Shown here: piece by piece, positions 36,974 to 45,053 of the stretch
How the letters are laid out: every line of letters starts with the position of its first letter
Position numbering within the stretch: the stretch's first letter is position 1
DNA from: Rubritepida flocculans DSM 14296
Lineage (GTDB): Bacteria > Pseudomonadota > Alphaproteobacteria > Acetobacterales > Acetobacteraceae
DNA: 64,000 nt
Assembly: GCF_000425365.1 (NCBI RefSeq)
Contig: NZ_AUDH01000015.1
Span: 19,209-83,208 of the forward strand
Direction: 5' to 3'
Made by a program: the position numbers and the translations under genes
Notes under the pieces: generated by a model
Told to the model about the DNA's origin: nothing
The model's database searches: none
Seen by the model: the letters and a program-made list of their open reading frames with translations, nothing else

Positions 36974-37050
36974 CGGCATGCCCGCCGCCTTGCCAGCGCG
37001 GCCCGGGCGCGGCACATCTGCGCCATTCCCCGCCGACCAGGAGCGCCTTC

Positions 37051-37383
37051 GTGACCTACGTCGTCACCGAGAACTGCATCAAGTGCAAGTACATGGATTG
37101 CGTGGAAGTCTGTCCGGTGGACTGCTTCTACGTCGGCGAGAACATGCTGGTGATCCACCCCGACGAGTGCATCGACTGCGGCGTGTGCGAGCCCGAATGC
37201 CCCGCCGAGGCCATCCTGCCCGACAGCGACGACCGCGCGACCCCCTGGCTGGAGATCAACCGCAACTTCGCCCAGTCCTGGCCGAACATCACTCGCAAGG
37301 GCGAGCCGCCGCCCGACGCCGACGAGTGGAAGGGCAAGCCGGGCAAGAAGGAGTTGCTGAGCCCCAATCCGGGCAAGCCCTGA
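37051..37383 (+). CDS. fdxA: Ferredoxin FdxA (7Fe-8S)
   Basis: This 110-residue ferredoxin carries a 3Fe-4S and a 4Fe-4S cluster. The cysteines [17 protein letters not shown] (Cys9 onward) and [12 protein letters not shown] form the two clusters. The C-terminal extension ([18 protein letters not shown]) is typical of alphaproteobacterial FdxA. The GTG start at 37051 has AGGAG at good spacing. Confidence 0.95.
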   Translation: MTYVVTENCIKCKYMDCVEVCPVDCFYVGENMLVIHPDECIDCGVCEPECPAEAILPDSDDRATPWLEINRNFAQSWPNITRKGEPPPDADEWKGKPGKKELLSPNPGKP

Positions 37384-37426
37384 GCCGGGCGGCGGCCTCG
37401 CGGGCCCCTCGCCAGGGCGGGGCGGC

Positions 37427-37732
37427 ATGAGCCTGCGCTGGGACGTGCTGGCCGCCATCCTCGCCATGGCGGGCGCGACCTACCTGCTGCGCGCCGGCGG
37501 CTATGCGCTGCTGCGCGCCACCCGCCCGCCGCCCTTCGTGCAGGCGATGCTCACCTATCTGCCCGGCTGCATCTTCGTGGCCTTCGTCACGCCCGCCCTG
37601 GTGGCGGGGGGGCCGCACCAGTGGCTGGCCGCCGCCTGCGTGGCGGGGGTGATGCTCGGCACGCGCAGCTATGCGCTCGCCATTCTGGGCGGGGTGGCGG
37701 CGCTGTGGCTGCTCACCCTGGCGCCGGTGTAG
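37427..37732 (+). CDS. azlD: AzlD-family branched-chain amino acid exporter subunit
   Basis: This 101-residue inner-membrane protein with 3-4 helices has the AzlD pattern (TYLLRAGGYALLRATRPPPF, MLGTRSYALAILGGVAALWL). It normally partners AzlC, the larger subunit, in branched-chain amino acid export. Here the AzlC gene is 4.2 kb away on the opposite strand (41903-42622), an unusual split. It is convergent and overlaps the MscS gene end by 20 bases. Confidence 0.85.
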   Translation: MSLRWDVLAAILAMAGATYLLRAGGYALLRATRPPPFVQAMLTYLPGCIFVAFVTPALVAGGPHQWLAAACVAGVMLGTRSYALAILGGVAALWLLTLAPV

Positions 37733-40436
37733 GCGCGGGCGCGCTCACCACCACGGTGGTCGGGCGGTTGGTGTTGCACAGCGGCAGCCCCTCGGCGTCG
37801 GCGCGCTGCTTGATGCGGCGGTTCAGCTCGCGCGCCACCGCCCAGCGGCGCGCGGGCGGCGTCATGATGCGCGCGCGCACCACCACGCCCGTCTCGGTCA
37901 GCCGCTCCACGCCCATCACCTCGAGGGGGGCGAGGAGCTGCGGCGCCCAGGCCTCGTCCTCGCGCATCTCCTCGCCCACGCGGCGCAGCAGCATCACCGC
38001 CTCGTCCGTGTCGGCGCGCTGGTCGAGGGCGAGGTCCACCACGGCGTAGCCGAAGTCGCGCGTCTGGTTGGTCACCGTCGTCACCGCGCTGAAGGGGATG
38101 ATGTGCACCGAACCATCCAGCGCGCGCAGCTTGATGGAGCGGATGGAAAGCTGCTCCACCGTGCCCGAGAGGCCGCCCACCGTCACCGTGTCGCCCACCG
38201 CCACCGCGTCCTCCAGCAGCAGGAAGATGCCGGTGATCACGTCGCGCACCAGGGTCTGGCTGCCGAAGCCGATGGCGAGGCCCACCACGCCCGCGCCGGC
38301 CAGCAGCGGCGCGACGTTGATGCCGATCTCGGAGAGGGTGGTCAGCCCCACCACCACCAGCAGCAGCGCCGCCAGCGCGGTGCGCAGCATGGGCAGCAGG
38401 GTGCGCACCCGGGCGCTGCGCGCGGCCGAGCCGTCCTTGGGCAGCGCATTCAGGTGGCGCTGGATGGCGGCGTTCGCCAGCTCCCAGATCAGCAGCGCCA
38501 CCCCGGTGGTGGTCACGATGGTGAGCAGCGCCGAGACCACGCGCCCGCCCCAGCGGCCCGGCTGGAACCAGGCGAGGGAGTTCAGCCCCCAGACCTCGAG
38601 CAGCGCGACCAGCGTGGCGGCGAGGATCAGGGCCGAGAAGGCCCCCTTCAGCACGGGCAGGTAGCGGTTGGCGCGCGCCTCCAGCCCCGGGTTCCGCTTC
38701 GCCAGATCCTCGCCGATGGTGAAGGCGCGGATCAGCCAGCGGCGCATCAGCTCGTCCGCCAGCTTGCCCACCGCGACGACGACGACGCTGGCCAGGGTGG
38801 AGGCGGCCAGCCGCTCGAAGCCGCGCTCCACGTCCAGCGCCCAGACCGTCCAGGCCGCGAGCAGCCAGAGGATGGCGGCGATGTGCCAGATCTGGGCGAG
38901 CTGCGTGCGCGCCGCGCGCAGGAAGCGGCGGGTGGCGTCGGGCTCGTCGCCCTCGCGCAGTTCCGGCGCATCGAGCAGCCCGGCCACGGCGGCGCGGTTC
39001 TGCAGCACGATCACCGCGACCATGGCGGAGATGATGAGCAGCCCCACGCGCCAGATGCCGTCCTGCGCGCCGAGCGGCAGGCCGAGCAGCCCCGCCGTGG
39101 CCGAGGCGACGTAGAAGCCCACCGCCGTCAGCGCCAGGCGGCGCGTCCAGATCATGGCGTAGGCCGCCGTCTCGTCCGTGCAGCGGATCAGGCGCAGCCG
39201 CGCGAGATCGGGCGCGAAGACGAGGCGCGCCGCGGCCATGACCAGACGCGCCACCATGTAGGAGACCACCACGGCCTCCATGATCAGGCGGTTGGAGGGC
39301 CAGATGGCGTAGAGCCCGATCACCGTCAGCCCCGCGAGGCCGAAGCCGGCCACGGGCACCAGATCGAGCGAGAGGTGGCCCAGGATGTAGGGCAGGCGGC
39401 GCAGCCCCTGCAGCGGCCCCTCCACCGCCGCGCTGCGCTCCTCCAGCCAGCGGTAGGGGCGGCGCAGCAGGAAGCGCAGCAGCCGCTCGGCCAGCAGCCC
39501 GGCGAGCATGACGAGGCCGAGCTTCCAGCTCAGCGCCAGCACCTGCTGCTGCAGCCTCTCATCGGTGGCGATGCGGCCGAACCAGGCGCGCACGCCCTGC
39601 ATCTCGGTGGCCGAGGAGATGGCGGCGAGCAGTTGCAGCGCGGCGGCGGAGAGCCGGTCGGCCAGGCCCTGCACGATCTCGGCCGGGACGGGCAGCTCCT
39701 CGGGGCGGGACTCGGCCGGGGCGGGCGGCGGCGCCTCCGGCTCGGCGGGGCGGGTCGCTTCCAGGGCGCGGATCAGCGCGGCGCGGCGCGCCTCGTCGCG
39801 CAGGATGTCCAGCAGCGCGGCCAGCTCGGGCGGGGCGGCGGCCGGAGCGCCGGCGGGCGCGGGCGGGGCGACAGCCGCGGCGGGGGCCTGGGTGGCGGGG
39901 GCCTGGGGGGCGGGAGCGGGCGCGGCTGGGGCCGCAGCGGGCGCTGGGCGCGCCGCACCGGCCGGCGCGGCGGGGACGGGGCGCGCCGCGGAGGCCGGGG
40001 CGGCGGGCGAGGCAGCGGGGGCCGGCTGCGGGGCGGCGGCCGGGGCGGCAGGGGCGGCGGGGATCTGGGCCGCGGGCGCAGGGGCCGGGGCGGCGGGCGC
40101 CGAGGCCGCGGGCGCGGCGACGGGAGGCTGATTCGGGGCCGGCGCGGCGGCCGGGGCCGAGCCGGGCGGGGGGGCGCCCGGCTGCAGGGCGGGCGGCAGC
40201 GGCACGCTCTGGCCCGCCCCACGCTCCGGCGCCGGGCCCAGCACCGCCCCCTGCGGCAGCGGGGCGGCGGGCGCGGGCTCGGCCGCCGCGCCCGGCGCCA
40301 CCGGCGAGAGGGAGCGCAGCACCCGCTCGCCCGCGCTCACCTCCGTGTCGGGCGAGGCGCCGGGCGCCGGCTGGGCCGCGGCGGGCAGGGCGAGGCCGAG
40401 GGCGAGGATCAGGGCCGCGAGGAGGCGCAGGGTCAT
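37713..40436 (-). CDS. Large mechanosensitive channel, MscS/MscK type
   Basis: This 907-residue inner-membrane channel begins with a signal peptide (ALILALGLALPAAA). A proline/alanine-rich periplasmic region of about 180 residues (repeating APAAPAPAPAA units) follows, then about 8-10 helices. The pore-beta domain at the C-terminus has GVVGLAIGFGSQTLVRDVI and FLLLEDAVAVGDTVTVGGL. It protects against osmotic shock. The start ATG at 40436 gives a clean signal peptide. The AP-rich region is of low complexity and possibly expands. Confidence 0.9.
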   Translation of the reverse strand: MTLRLLAALILALGLALPAAAQPAPGASPDTEVSAGERVLRSLSPVAPGAAAEPAPAAPLPQGAVLGPAPERGAGQSVPLPPALQPGAPPPGSAPAAAPAPNQPPVAAPAASAPAAPAPAPAAQIPAAPAAPAAAPQPAPAASPAAPASAARPVPAAPAGAARPAPAAAPAAPAPAPQAPATQAPAAAVAPPAPAGAPAAAPPELAALLDILRDEARRAALIRALEATRPAEPEAPPPAPAESRPEELPVPAEIVQGLADRLSAAALQLLAAISSATEMQGVRAWFGRIATDERLQQQVLALSWKLGLVMLAGLLAERLLRFLLRRPYRWLEERSAAVEGPLQGLRRLPYILGHLSLDLVPVAGFGLAGLTVIGLYAIWPSNRLIMEAVVVSYMVARLVMAAARLVFAPDLARLRLIRCTDETAAYAMIWTRRLALTAVGFYVASATAGLLGLPLGAQDGIWRVGLLIISAMVAVIVLQNRAAVAGLLDAPELREGDEPDATRRFLRAARTQLAQIWHIAAILWLLAAWTVWALDVERGFERLAASTLASVVVVAVGKLADELMRRWLIRAFTIGEDLAKRNPGLEARANRYLPVLKGAFSALILAATLVALLEVWGLNSLAWFQPGRWGGRVVSALLTIVTTTGVALLIWELANAAIQRHLNALPKDGSAARSARVRTLLPMLRTALAALLLVVVGLTTLSEIGINVAPLLAGAGVVGLAIGFGSQTLVRDVITGIFLLLEDAVAVGDTVTVGGLSGTVEQLSIRSIKLRALDGSVHIIPFSAVTTVTNQTRDFGYAVVDLALDQRADTDEAVMLLRRVGEEMREDEAWAPQLLAPLEVMGVERLTETGVVVRARIMTPPARRWAVARELNRRIKQRADAEGLPLCNTNRPTTVVVSAPAPTPAPG

Positions 40437-40499
40437 GCCCCCCTCTCCCCCGCGGCGGCGCGCCGGGTCAAGTTGCCGGGCGCGGCGCGCGGGCGCAGC

Positions 40500-41717
40500 A
40501 TGGTGCGGCGCATGATGAACTCCCCGTCCGTCTGGGTCGTGATGCTCGCCCTTCTCGGCACGCATATGGCGGGGATGGGCGCCTTCCTGACCGTGCCCGT
40601 GCTGGCCCCGGCGATCGGCGCGGAGACGGGGCTCTCGCCCTCGCTCGCCGGGGTGCACACGGCGCTGACCTATGGCGGCGCGCTGCTCTCGGGGCCCTTC
40701 GCCCAGGGGCTGCTGCGGCGGCATGGCGGGGTGCGGGTGTGCCAGGGGGCGCTGGTGGTGATCGCGCTCGGCATCGGGCTCGCGGCGCTGGGCCATCCGC
40801 TGGCGCTGGCGCTCTCGGCGCTGCTGGCCGGGATGGGCCATGGGCCGATCACGCCGGCCGGGAGCCATCTGCTCGCCCCGCGCGTGCCGCCGCAGCGGCG
40901 CAGCCTGATCTTCGGCCTCAAGCAGTGCGGGGTGCCGGCGGGGGCGATGCTGGTGGCCGCGCTCGCCCCGGCGCTGGGCGGGCTGTTCGGCTGGCGCGCG
41001 GGGGTTCTCGCCATGGCGGGCTTCGCCCTGCTGCTGGCGCTGGCCCTGCAGCCCCTGCGCGCGGCGCTGGACGCCGACCGCGCCCCGGCCGCCGCGGCGC
41101 GCCCGCGCCCCTGGGAGGAAGCGCGGCAGAGCCTCGGACTGCTGCGCGGGCGGGGGGCGATCCGCGCGCTCACCATCGCCTCCTGCTGCTACGGCACGGC
41201 GCAGTTCTGCTTCTCCTCCTTCTTCGTGGTCTGGCAGGTGGAGGTGCGCGGCGTGGCGCTGGAGGCGGCGGGGCTGCAGCTCGCCCTGGCGCAGGCGGGC
41301 GGGGTGGCGGGGCGCGTGCTCTGGGCGGTGATCGCGGACCGGCTGGGGCCGCTGCGGGTGCTGTTCGCCCTGGGGCTCGCCATCATGCTCGCCTCGGCGC
41401 TGCTGGCGCTGGCCGGGCCGGGCTGGCCGGGCGCGGCGATCAGCCTGCTGGCCCTGGCCATGGGCGCCTCGGCCATCGGCTGGAACGGGGTGCTGCTGGG
41501 CGAGGTGGCGCGCATCGCCCCGCCGGGCCGGGTGGGCGCGGCCACAGCGGCGCTCGGCTTCGCCTTCGCCGCGACCATGGTGGCGATGCCCGTGCTGTTC
41601 TCGGCGATGGTGCTGGCGTCCGGCGGCTACGCGCTGGGCTTCGCGCTCTGCGCCGCGGCGGGGGGCATGGGCGCCCTGTCGCTGGCGCGGTTGCGCCTGC
41701 GGCGCGAGGGGCCATGA
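40500..41717 (+). CDS. MFS transporter, 12-helix
   Basis: This 405-residue major facilitator has the early motif LLSGPFAQGLLRRHGGVRV and the mid-domain block FGLKQCGVPAGAMLVAALAP. The second half contains AGVAGRVLWAVIADRLGPLR-like sequence (GGVAGRVLWAVIADRLGP), the canonical A-like motif. Three starts are possible (40500, 40512 and 40515) with no clear SD. Substrate unknown. It is divergent from the MscS-type gene. Confidence 0.85.
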   Translation: MVRRMMNSPSVWVVMLALLGTHMAGMGAFLTVPVLAPAIGAETGLSPSLAGVHTALTYGGALLSGPFAQGLLRRHGGVRVCQGALVVIALGIGLAALGHPLALALSALLAGMGHGPITPAGSHLLAPRVPPQRRSLIFGLKQCGVPAGAMLVAALAPALGGLFGWRAGVLAMAGFALLLALALQPLRAALDADRAPAAAARPRPWEEARQSLGLLRGRGAIRALTIASCCYGTAQFCFSSFFVVWQVEVRGVALEAAGLQLALAQAGGVAGRVLWAVIADRLGPLRVLFALGLAIMLASALLALAGPGWPGAAISLLALAMGASAIGWNGVLLGEVARIAPPGRVGAATAALGFAFAATMVAMPVLFSAMVLASGGYALGFALCAAAGGMGALSLARLRLRREGP

Positions 41718-41724
41718 TGGGGCG

Positions 41725-41913
41725 ATGCAGACCGTGCTCACCGTTCTTGTCGCCGCGGCGATGCTCGCCACGCTCGGGGTTCTCATCGCCGGCATGATCG
41801 GCATGGCGCGGGGCGCCGATGGCGGCGCCTCGCAGAAGCTGATGCGCTACCGCGTGCTGTTCCAGTTCGTGGCGCTGGTGCTGTTCGGGCTGCTGCTGCT
41901 GCTCATGAGGTAG
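41725..41913 (+). CDS. HIG1-type twin transmembrane protein
   Basis: This 62-residue protein has two helices joined by a short loop (MARGADGGASQKLMRYRVLF). The KLMRYRVLFQ motif is typical of alphaproteobacterial HIG1/twin-transmembrane proteins, which associate with respiratory complexes. It lies 7 bases after the MFS gene and overlaps azlC by 11 bases in convergent orientation. Confidence 0.82.
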   Translation: MQTVLTVLVAAAMLATLGVLIAGMIGMARGADGGASQKLMRYRVLFQFVALVLFGLLLLLMR

Positions 41914-42622
41914 GCGGCGGGCGGCGGGCCTCGCGCCAGGCGCCCAGCGCCGCGCCGGCCAGGGCGCCCGCCAGCACTGGCCAGGGCTGGCCCAGCCCCG
42001 CCTGGCTCACGCCCAGCGCCACCAGCGCCGCCGCGCCCCATGGGGCAAGGTCCATCCGCCCGCGCCAGAGCGGCACGAGCAGCGCCACCATGGTGGCGAG
42101 GCTGGCGAAGAACACCGGGTGGCCCGGCGGCAGGCGGATCAGCGCGGCGAAGAGGTGGCCCAGCACCGTGCTGCCCACCCAGAACACCCAGAGGCCGAGC
42201 CCGACGCCCAGCAGCATGCCCGCATCGCGCCCGCCCGCGCGCTGATCGGCCACCGCCATGGCGAAGCTGTTGTCCACCAGCGTCGCGAGCGTGCCCCAGA
42301 GGCGCCAGCCGCGCAGGCGGTCCAGCCAGGGGGCCAGCGCCGCGCCCATGGGCGCGAGGCGGAGGTTGATCACCAGCGCGGCCAGGGCGGCGGCGAGGAT
42401 GGGCGCGGGCTCCCGCCACAGCTCCAGCGCCACGAGCTGCGAGGTGCCGGCGAAGACCAGCGCGCTCATCAGCCCCGCCTCCAGCGTGGAGAGGCCGCGC
42501 GCATCCGCGATCACCCCCACCACCAGCCCGAAGGGCAGCATGGCGGGCGAGATGGCGGCGGCCATGCGCGCCCCGCGCCACACCCCCGCCCGGGTGAAGA
42601 CGACGCGCCCCTGCCCGCTCAT
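41903..42622 (-). CDS. azlC: AzlC-family branched-chain amino acid permease
   Basis: This 239-residue polytopic inner-membrane protein has the AzlC pattern (PAMLPFGLVVGVIADARGLS, FAGTSQLVALEL, NLRLAPMGAALAPWL, VDNSFAMA). It exports branched-chain amino acids with AzlD, whose gene is 4.2 kb away on the other strand. The ATG at 42622 overlaps the recX stop as ATGA. Confidence 0.88.
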   Translation of the reverse strand: MSGQGRVVFTRAGVWRGARMAAAISPAMLPFGLVVGVIADARGLSTLEAGLMSALVFAGTSQLVALELWREPAPILAAALAALVINLRLAPMGAALAPWLDRLRGWRLWGTLATLVDNSFAMAVADQRAGGRDAGMLLGVGLGLWVFWVGSTVLGHLFAALIRLPPGHPVFFASLATMVALLVPLWRGRMDLAPWGAAALVALGVSQAGLGQPWPVLAGALAGAALGAWREARRPPPTS

Positions 42623-43182
42623 GGCCGGCGGGCGAGCAGGGCCTCGGCCTCCTCGCGGGGGGTGGCGAGGGCGCGGCGCGCCACCTCGCCCGGGAAGCCG
42701 GCGCGGGCGAGGGCGGCAAGCCATTTGCGCCGCGTCTCGGCCTCCGGCGCGGCCGGGGCGAAGGGGCCGAGGCGGCGGCGGCGGCACAGGGCGAGGGCGG
42801 CGGTGAACTCGTCCGGCACCTCCTCGCCCGCCAGGGCAGCGCGGGCGGTGGCGGCGTCCACTCCCTTGGCGGCGAGATGGGCGAGCGCGGCCCGGGCCGA
42901 GCGCCCGGCCCCCAGCAGCCGGCGCGCGCGGGCGGCGGCGAAGGCGGCGTCATCCACCGCCCCGGCGGCGACGAGGCGGGCGGCGATGGCGTCGGCGCGG
43001 GCGCGGGCGGCGGCGGCCTCGCGCGCCACGGCATCGGCCTCCTGCCCGGCGGCCTCGGCGGCGCGGGCCCAGCGGCGGATGCGGTTGTGCAGCACCCGGC
43101 GCAGCCCCGCCTCGGTGGCGGCGAAGCGGGAGAGGTGGCGCAGCGCCGCCTCGCGGAGGCTCGCTTCGTCGGGGGCGGTCAT
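42619..43182 (-). CDS. recX: Regulatory protein RecX
   Basis: This 187-residue helical protein limits RecA filaments. The N-terminus SLREAALRHLSRFAATEAGL, the RRVLHNRIRRWA segment and a mid block AAFAAARARRLLGAGRSARA match RecX helix repeats. The length is within the family range. recA is not in the window. The gene is coupled to azlC by a 4-base overlap. The ATG at 43182 starts the conserved region; an upstream extension reads through a palindromic repeat and was rejected. Confidence 0.85.
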   Translation of the reverse strand: MTAPDEASLREAALRHLSRFAATEAGLRRVLHNRIRRWARAAEAAGQEADAVAREAAAARARADAIAARLVAAGAVDDAAFAAARARRLLGAGRSARAALAHLAAKGVDAATARAALAGEEVPDEFTAALALCRRRRLGPFAPAAPEAETRRKWLAALARAGFPGEVARRALATPREEAEALLARRP

Positions 43183-43211
43183 GGGCGGAGGCGAGGGATG
43201 GGACGACGCCC

Positions 43212-43242
43212 AGGCGGCCGGATGGCCGCCGCCCGGCGACTG
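43212..43242. repeat. 31-bp palindrome-bearing direct repeat, copy A
   Basis: AGGCGGCCGGATGGCCGCC is a 19-base palindromic core that continues to GCCCGGCGACTG. An identical-but-one-base copy lies 102 bases downstream. Both lie in the 198-base gap between recX and the Rrf2 gene, and differ from the composite repeat. Between them are pyrimidine-rich and CCGCCGCCCC tracts. Confidence 0.75.
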
Positions 43243-43343
43243 TGGGCAGGCACATGCACACCCTCCCCACCCTCCGGCCGCACAGCGGCCGGCGCCGCCA
43301 GACCCGCCGCCCCGCCCGGCGCGCCCGCCCCGCGGCGAAGCCA

Positions 43344-43374
43344 AGGCGGCCGGACGGCCGCCGCCCGGCGACTG
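43344..43374. repeat. 31-bp palindrome-bearing direct repeat, copy B
   Basis: Second copy, AGGCGGCCGGACGGCCGCC followed by GCCCGGCGACTG. It differs from copy A by one base in the palindrome loop. It lies 6 bases from the 3' end of the Rrf2 gene and could be a terminator stem or protein site. Confidence 0.75.
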
Positions 43375-43380
43375 AGGGGC

Positions 43381-43830
43381 TCAAATGACAAAATGCAACG
43401 GCTCCGTGATCGGCCGGCGCAGCCCCGCCTGGGCGGCGCGCTTGAGCAGATCCTCGAGGGTCAGCGCGCGCAGCCGCTCGGCCAGCAGCGCATCCAGCTC
43501 GGCCCAGAGCGGCGCGGTGACGGCCGCGGCCAGCCGGCCGGCGGGGCTGGGCGGGCCGGCCTCCTCCTCTGTGACGGCGGCGAGAATGTCCGCCAGCGGC
43601 ACCTCGCGCGGCGCGCGCGCCATGCGGTAGCCGCCGCGCGGCCCGCGCAGGCTGTCGAGCAGCCCTGCGCGGACCAGGGCCTGCAGCATCGGCTCGATGC
43701 CGCGCCGCGCGAGGCCCAGGCGCTCGGCGATCTCGGCCGCGCCGGTCACCTCGCCCGAGCGCCCGGCGTGGAACGCGACGTCGAGCGCGATGTCGAGGGC
43801 GAGCAGCGCACGGTCCTGGCGCAGCAGCAT
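43381..43830 (-). CDS. Rrf2-family regulator without cysteines
   Basis: This 149-residue winged-helix protein has the Rrf2 pattern: MLLRQDRALLALDIALDVAFH, GAAEIAERLGLARRGIEPML, LVRAGLLDSLRGPRGGYRMA, and a C-terminal helix. No cysteine occurs at all, so it cannot bind an Fe-S cluster as IscR or NsrR do; it must sense something else or act constitutively. The ATG at 43830 has GGAGAT upstream across a run of C/G. Confidence 0.85.
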   Translation of the reverse strand: MLLRQDRALLALDIALDVAFHAGRSGEVTGAAEIAERLGLARRGIEPMLQALVRAGLLDSLRGPRGGYRMARAPREVPLADILAAVTEEEAGPPSPAGRLAAAVTAPLWAELDALLAERLRALTLEDLLKRAAQAGLRRPITEPLHFVI

Positions 43831-43898
43831 GGGGGGGGAAATCTCCTTTCTCGCGGCGTGGAAATAACCCGGCCGCCGCATGATTCCAACCCGCGAGG

Positions 43899-45053
43899 CT
43901 ATCCCCGCCCGTCGAACACCCGCCCGGCGAAGAGGGTGATGCCGTGCTGCCAGGCCCAGGCGATGGCGGCGGGCGTGTCGGCGCCCAGCAGCACGAGCCG
44001 CGCGCGGTCCTCGGGGAGGGCGGCGGCGAAGGCGGCGCGGGCGGCGGCGTCCGCCGCGAGGAAGCCGGGCCGGAAACGCAGCCGCAGCAGGCCGGGGGCG
44101 CGGGCGGCGAGACCGAGGGCGGGAAGATGCGCGGGTTCCAGCCCGTCCAGCCCGAGCCGCCAGCCGCGCGCCTCGGCCCAGCGGCGCGCCCGGGCGAAGC
44201 CGCCCGGATCGGCCAGCGCGTCGGCGAGCGGCACGCACAGATGCAGGCGCTCCCGCCCGAAGGGGCCCAGCGCGGCGTCGAGGCGCAGCGCCTCCGCCTC
44301 CGTCACGCTGCCGAGCGCGAGGGGCAGGCAGACGGCGCCGAGGCCGCGCGCCTCCTCCGGCCGGGCGAGATCGGCGAGCAGCCGGCGTTCGGCGGCGCGG
44401 CGGAAGGCGGTGAAGGCGGCCGGGCAGGCCTCCAGCGCCGCGCCGGGCAGCAGGCGCTCGGCCAGATCGGGCAGATGGGCGCGGATTTCCGTCGCCTCGC
44501 GCCAGGCCTCCTCCTGCCCGGGAGCGAGCCGCCACAGCCCGCGCCGGCGCTGCGCGATGGCGACATCGGCCCCGGCGAGCGCGCGCAGCGCGGCATCGAG
44601 CGCGGCGGGCCTGGGCGGGGGGGCGGGCGGAGGCGGCGGGGCCTCGGGCGCGGCGGCGAGGCCGAGCGCCCTCTCCACCGCCGCCAGCAGCACCGCGGCC
44701 TCGGCGGGCAGGCGAAGATGCGGGGCCCAGTCCTCCAGGGGGAGTTCCGGGGCCATCCGCGCCAGGGCGGCCCGGGCCGTCTCGAGATGCGCCCCCGGCG
44801 GGGGCGAGACCACCGCGACATCGCCGCCCGGCAGGTCGAAGCGGCGGGCGCGGGTGGGGCGCAGCAGCGGGGCCAGCGCCTCCTCCCATTGCCGGGCGTG
44901 GCGCGGGGCGCGCAGCCGCTCGGGCAGCGCGGAGAGGCGCAGCAGCAGCGCATGGCGCTCGATGCCGGAGGCCACGCAGTCCCGCACCAGGGCGGCGAGG
45001 GCCAGGGCCTCGGCCACCGGCCCCTCGCGCGACCAGGCCAGCGCCTCGCTCAT
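43899..45053 (-). CDS. Degenerate EAL-domain protein
   Basis: In this 384-residue protein, the C-terminal ~200 residues keep the outline of an EAL barrel (GWRLGLDGLEPAHLPAL, LRLRFRPGFLAADAA, LVLLGADTPAAIAWAWQHG, ITLFAGRVFDGRG), with the last block resembling the EAL family end (GYLFG-like). The ExL signature, the metal-binding acids and DDFGTG are absent, so c-di-GMP hydrolysis is not expected. A binding or scaffold role is possible. It overlaps the upstream gene by 4 bases (ATGA). Confidence 0.68.
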   Translation of the reverse strand: MSEALAWSREGPVAEALALAALVRDCVASGIERHALLLRLSALPERLRAPRHARQWEEALAPLLRPTRARRFDLPGGDVAVVSPPPGAHLETARAALARMAPELPLEDWAPHLRLPAEAAVLLAAVERALGLAAAPEAPPPPPAPPPRPAALDAALRALAGADVAIAQRRRGLWRLAPGQEEAWREATEIRAHLPDLAERLLPGAALEACPAAFTAFRRAAERRLLADLARPEEARGLGAVCLPLALGSVTEAEALRLDAALGPFGRERLHLCVPLADALADPGGFARARRWAEARGWRLGLDGLEPAHLPALGLAARAPGLLRLRFRPGFLAADAAARAAFAAALPEDRARLVLLGADTPAAIAWAWQHGITLFAGRVFDGRG

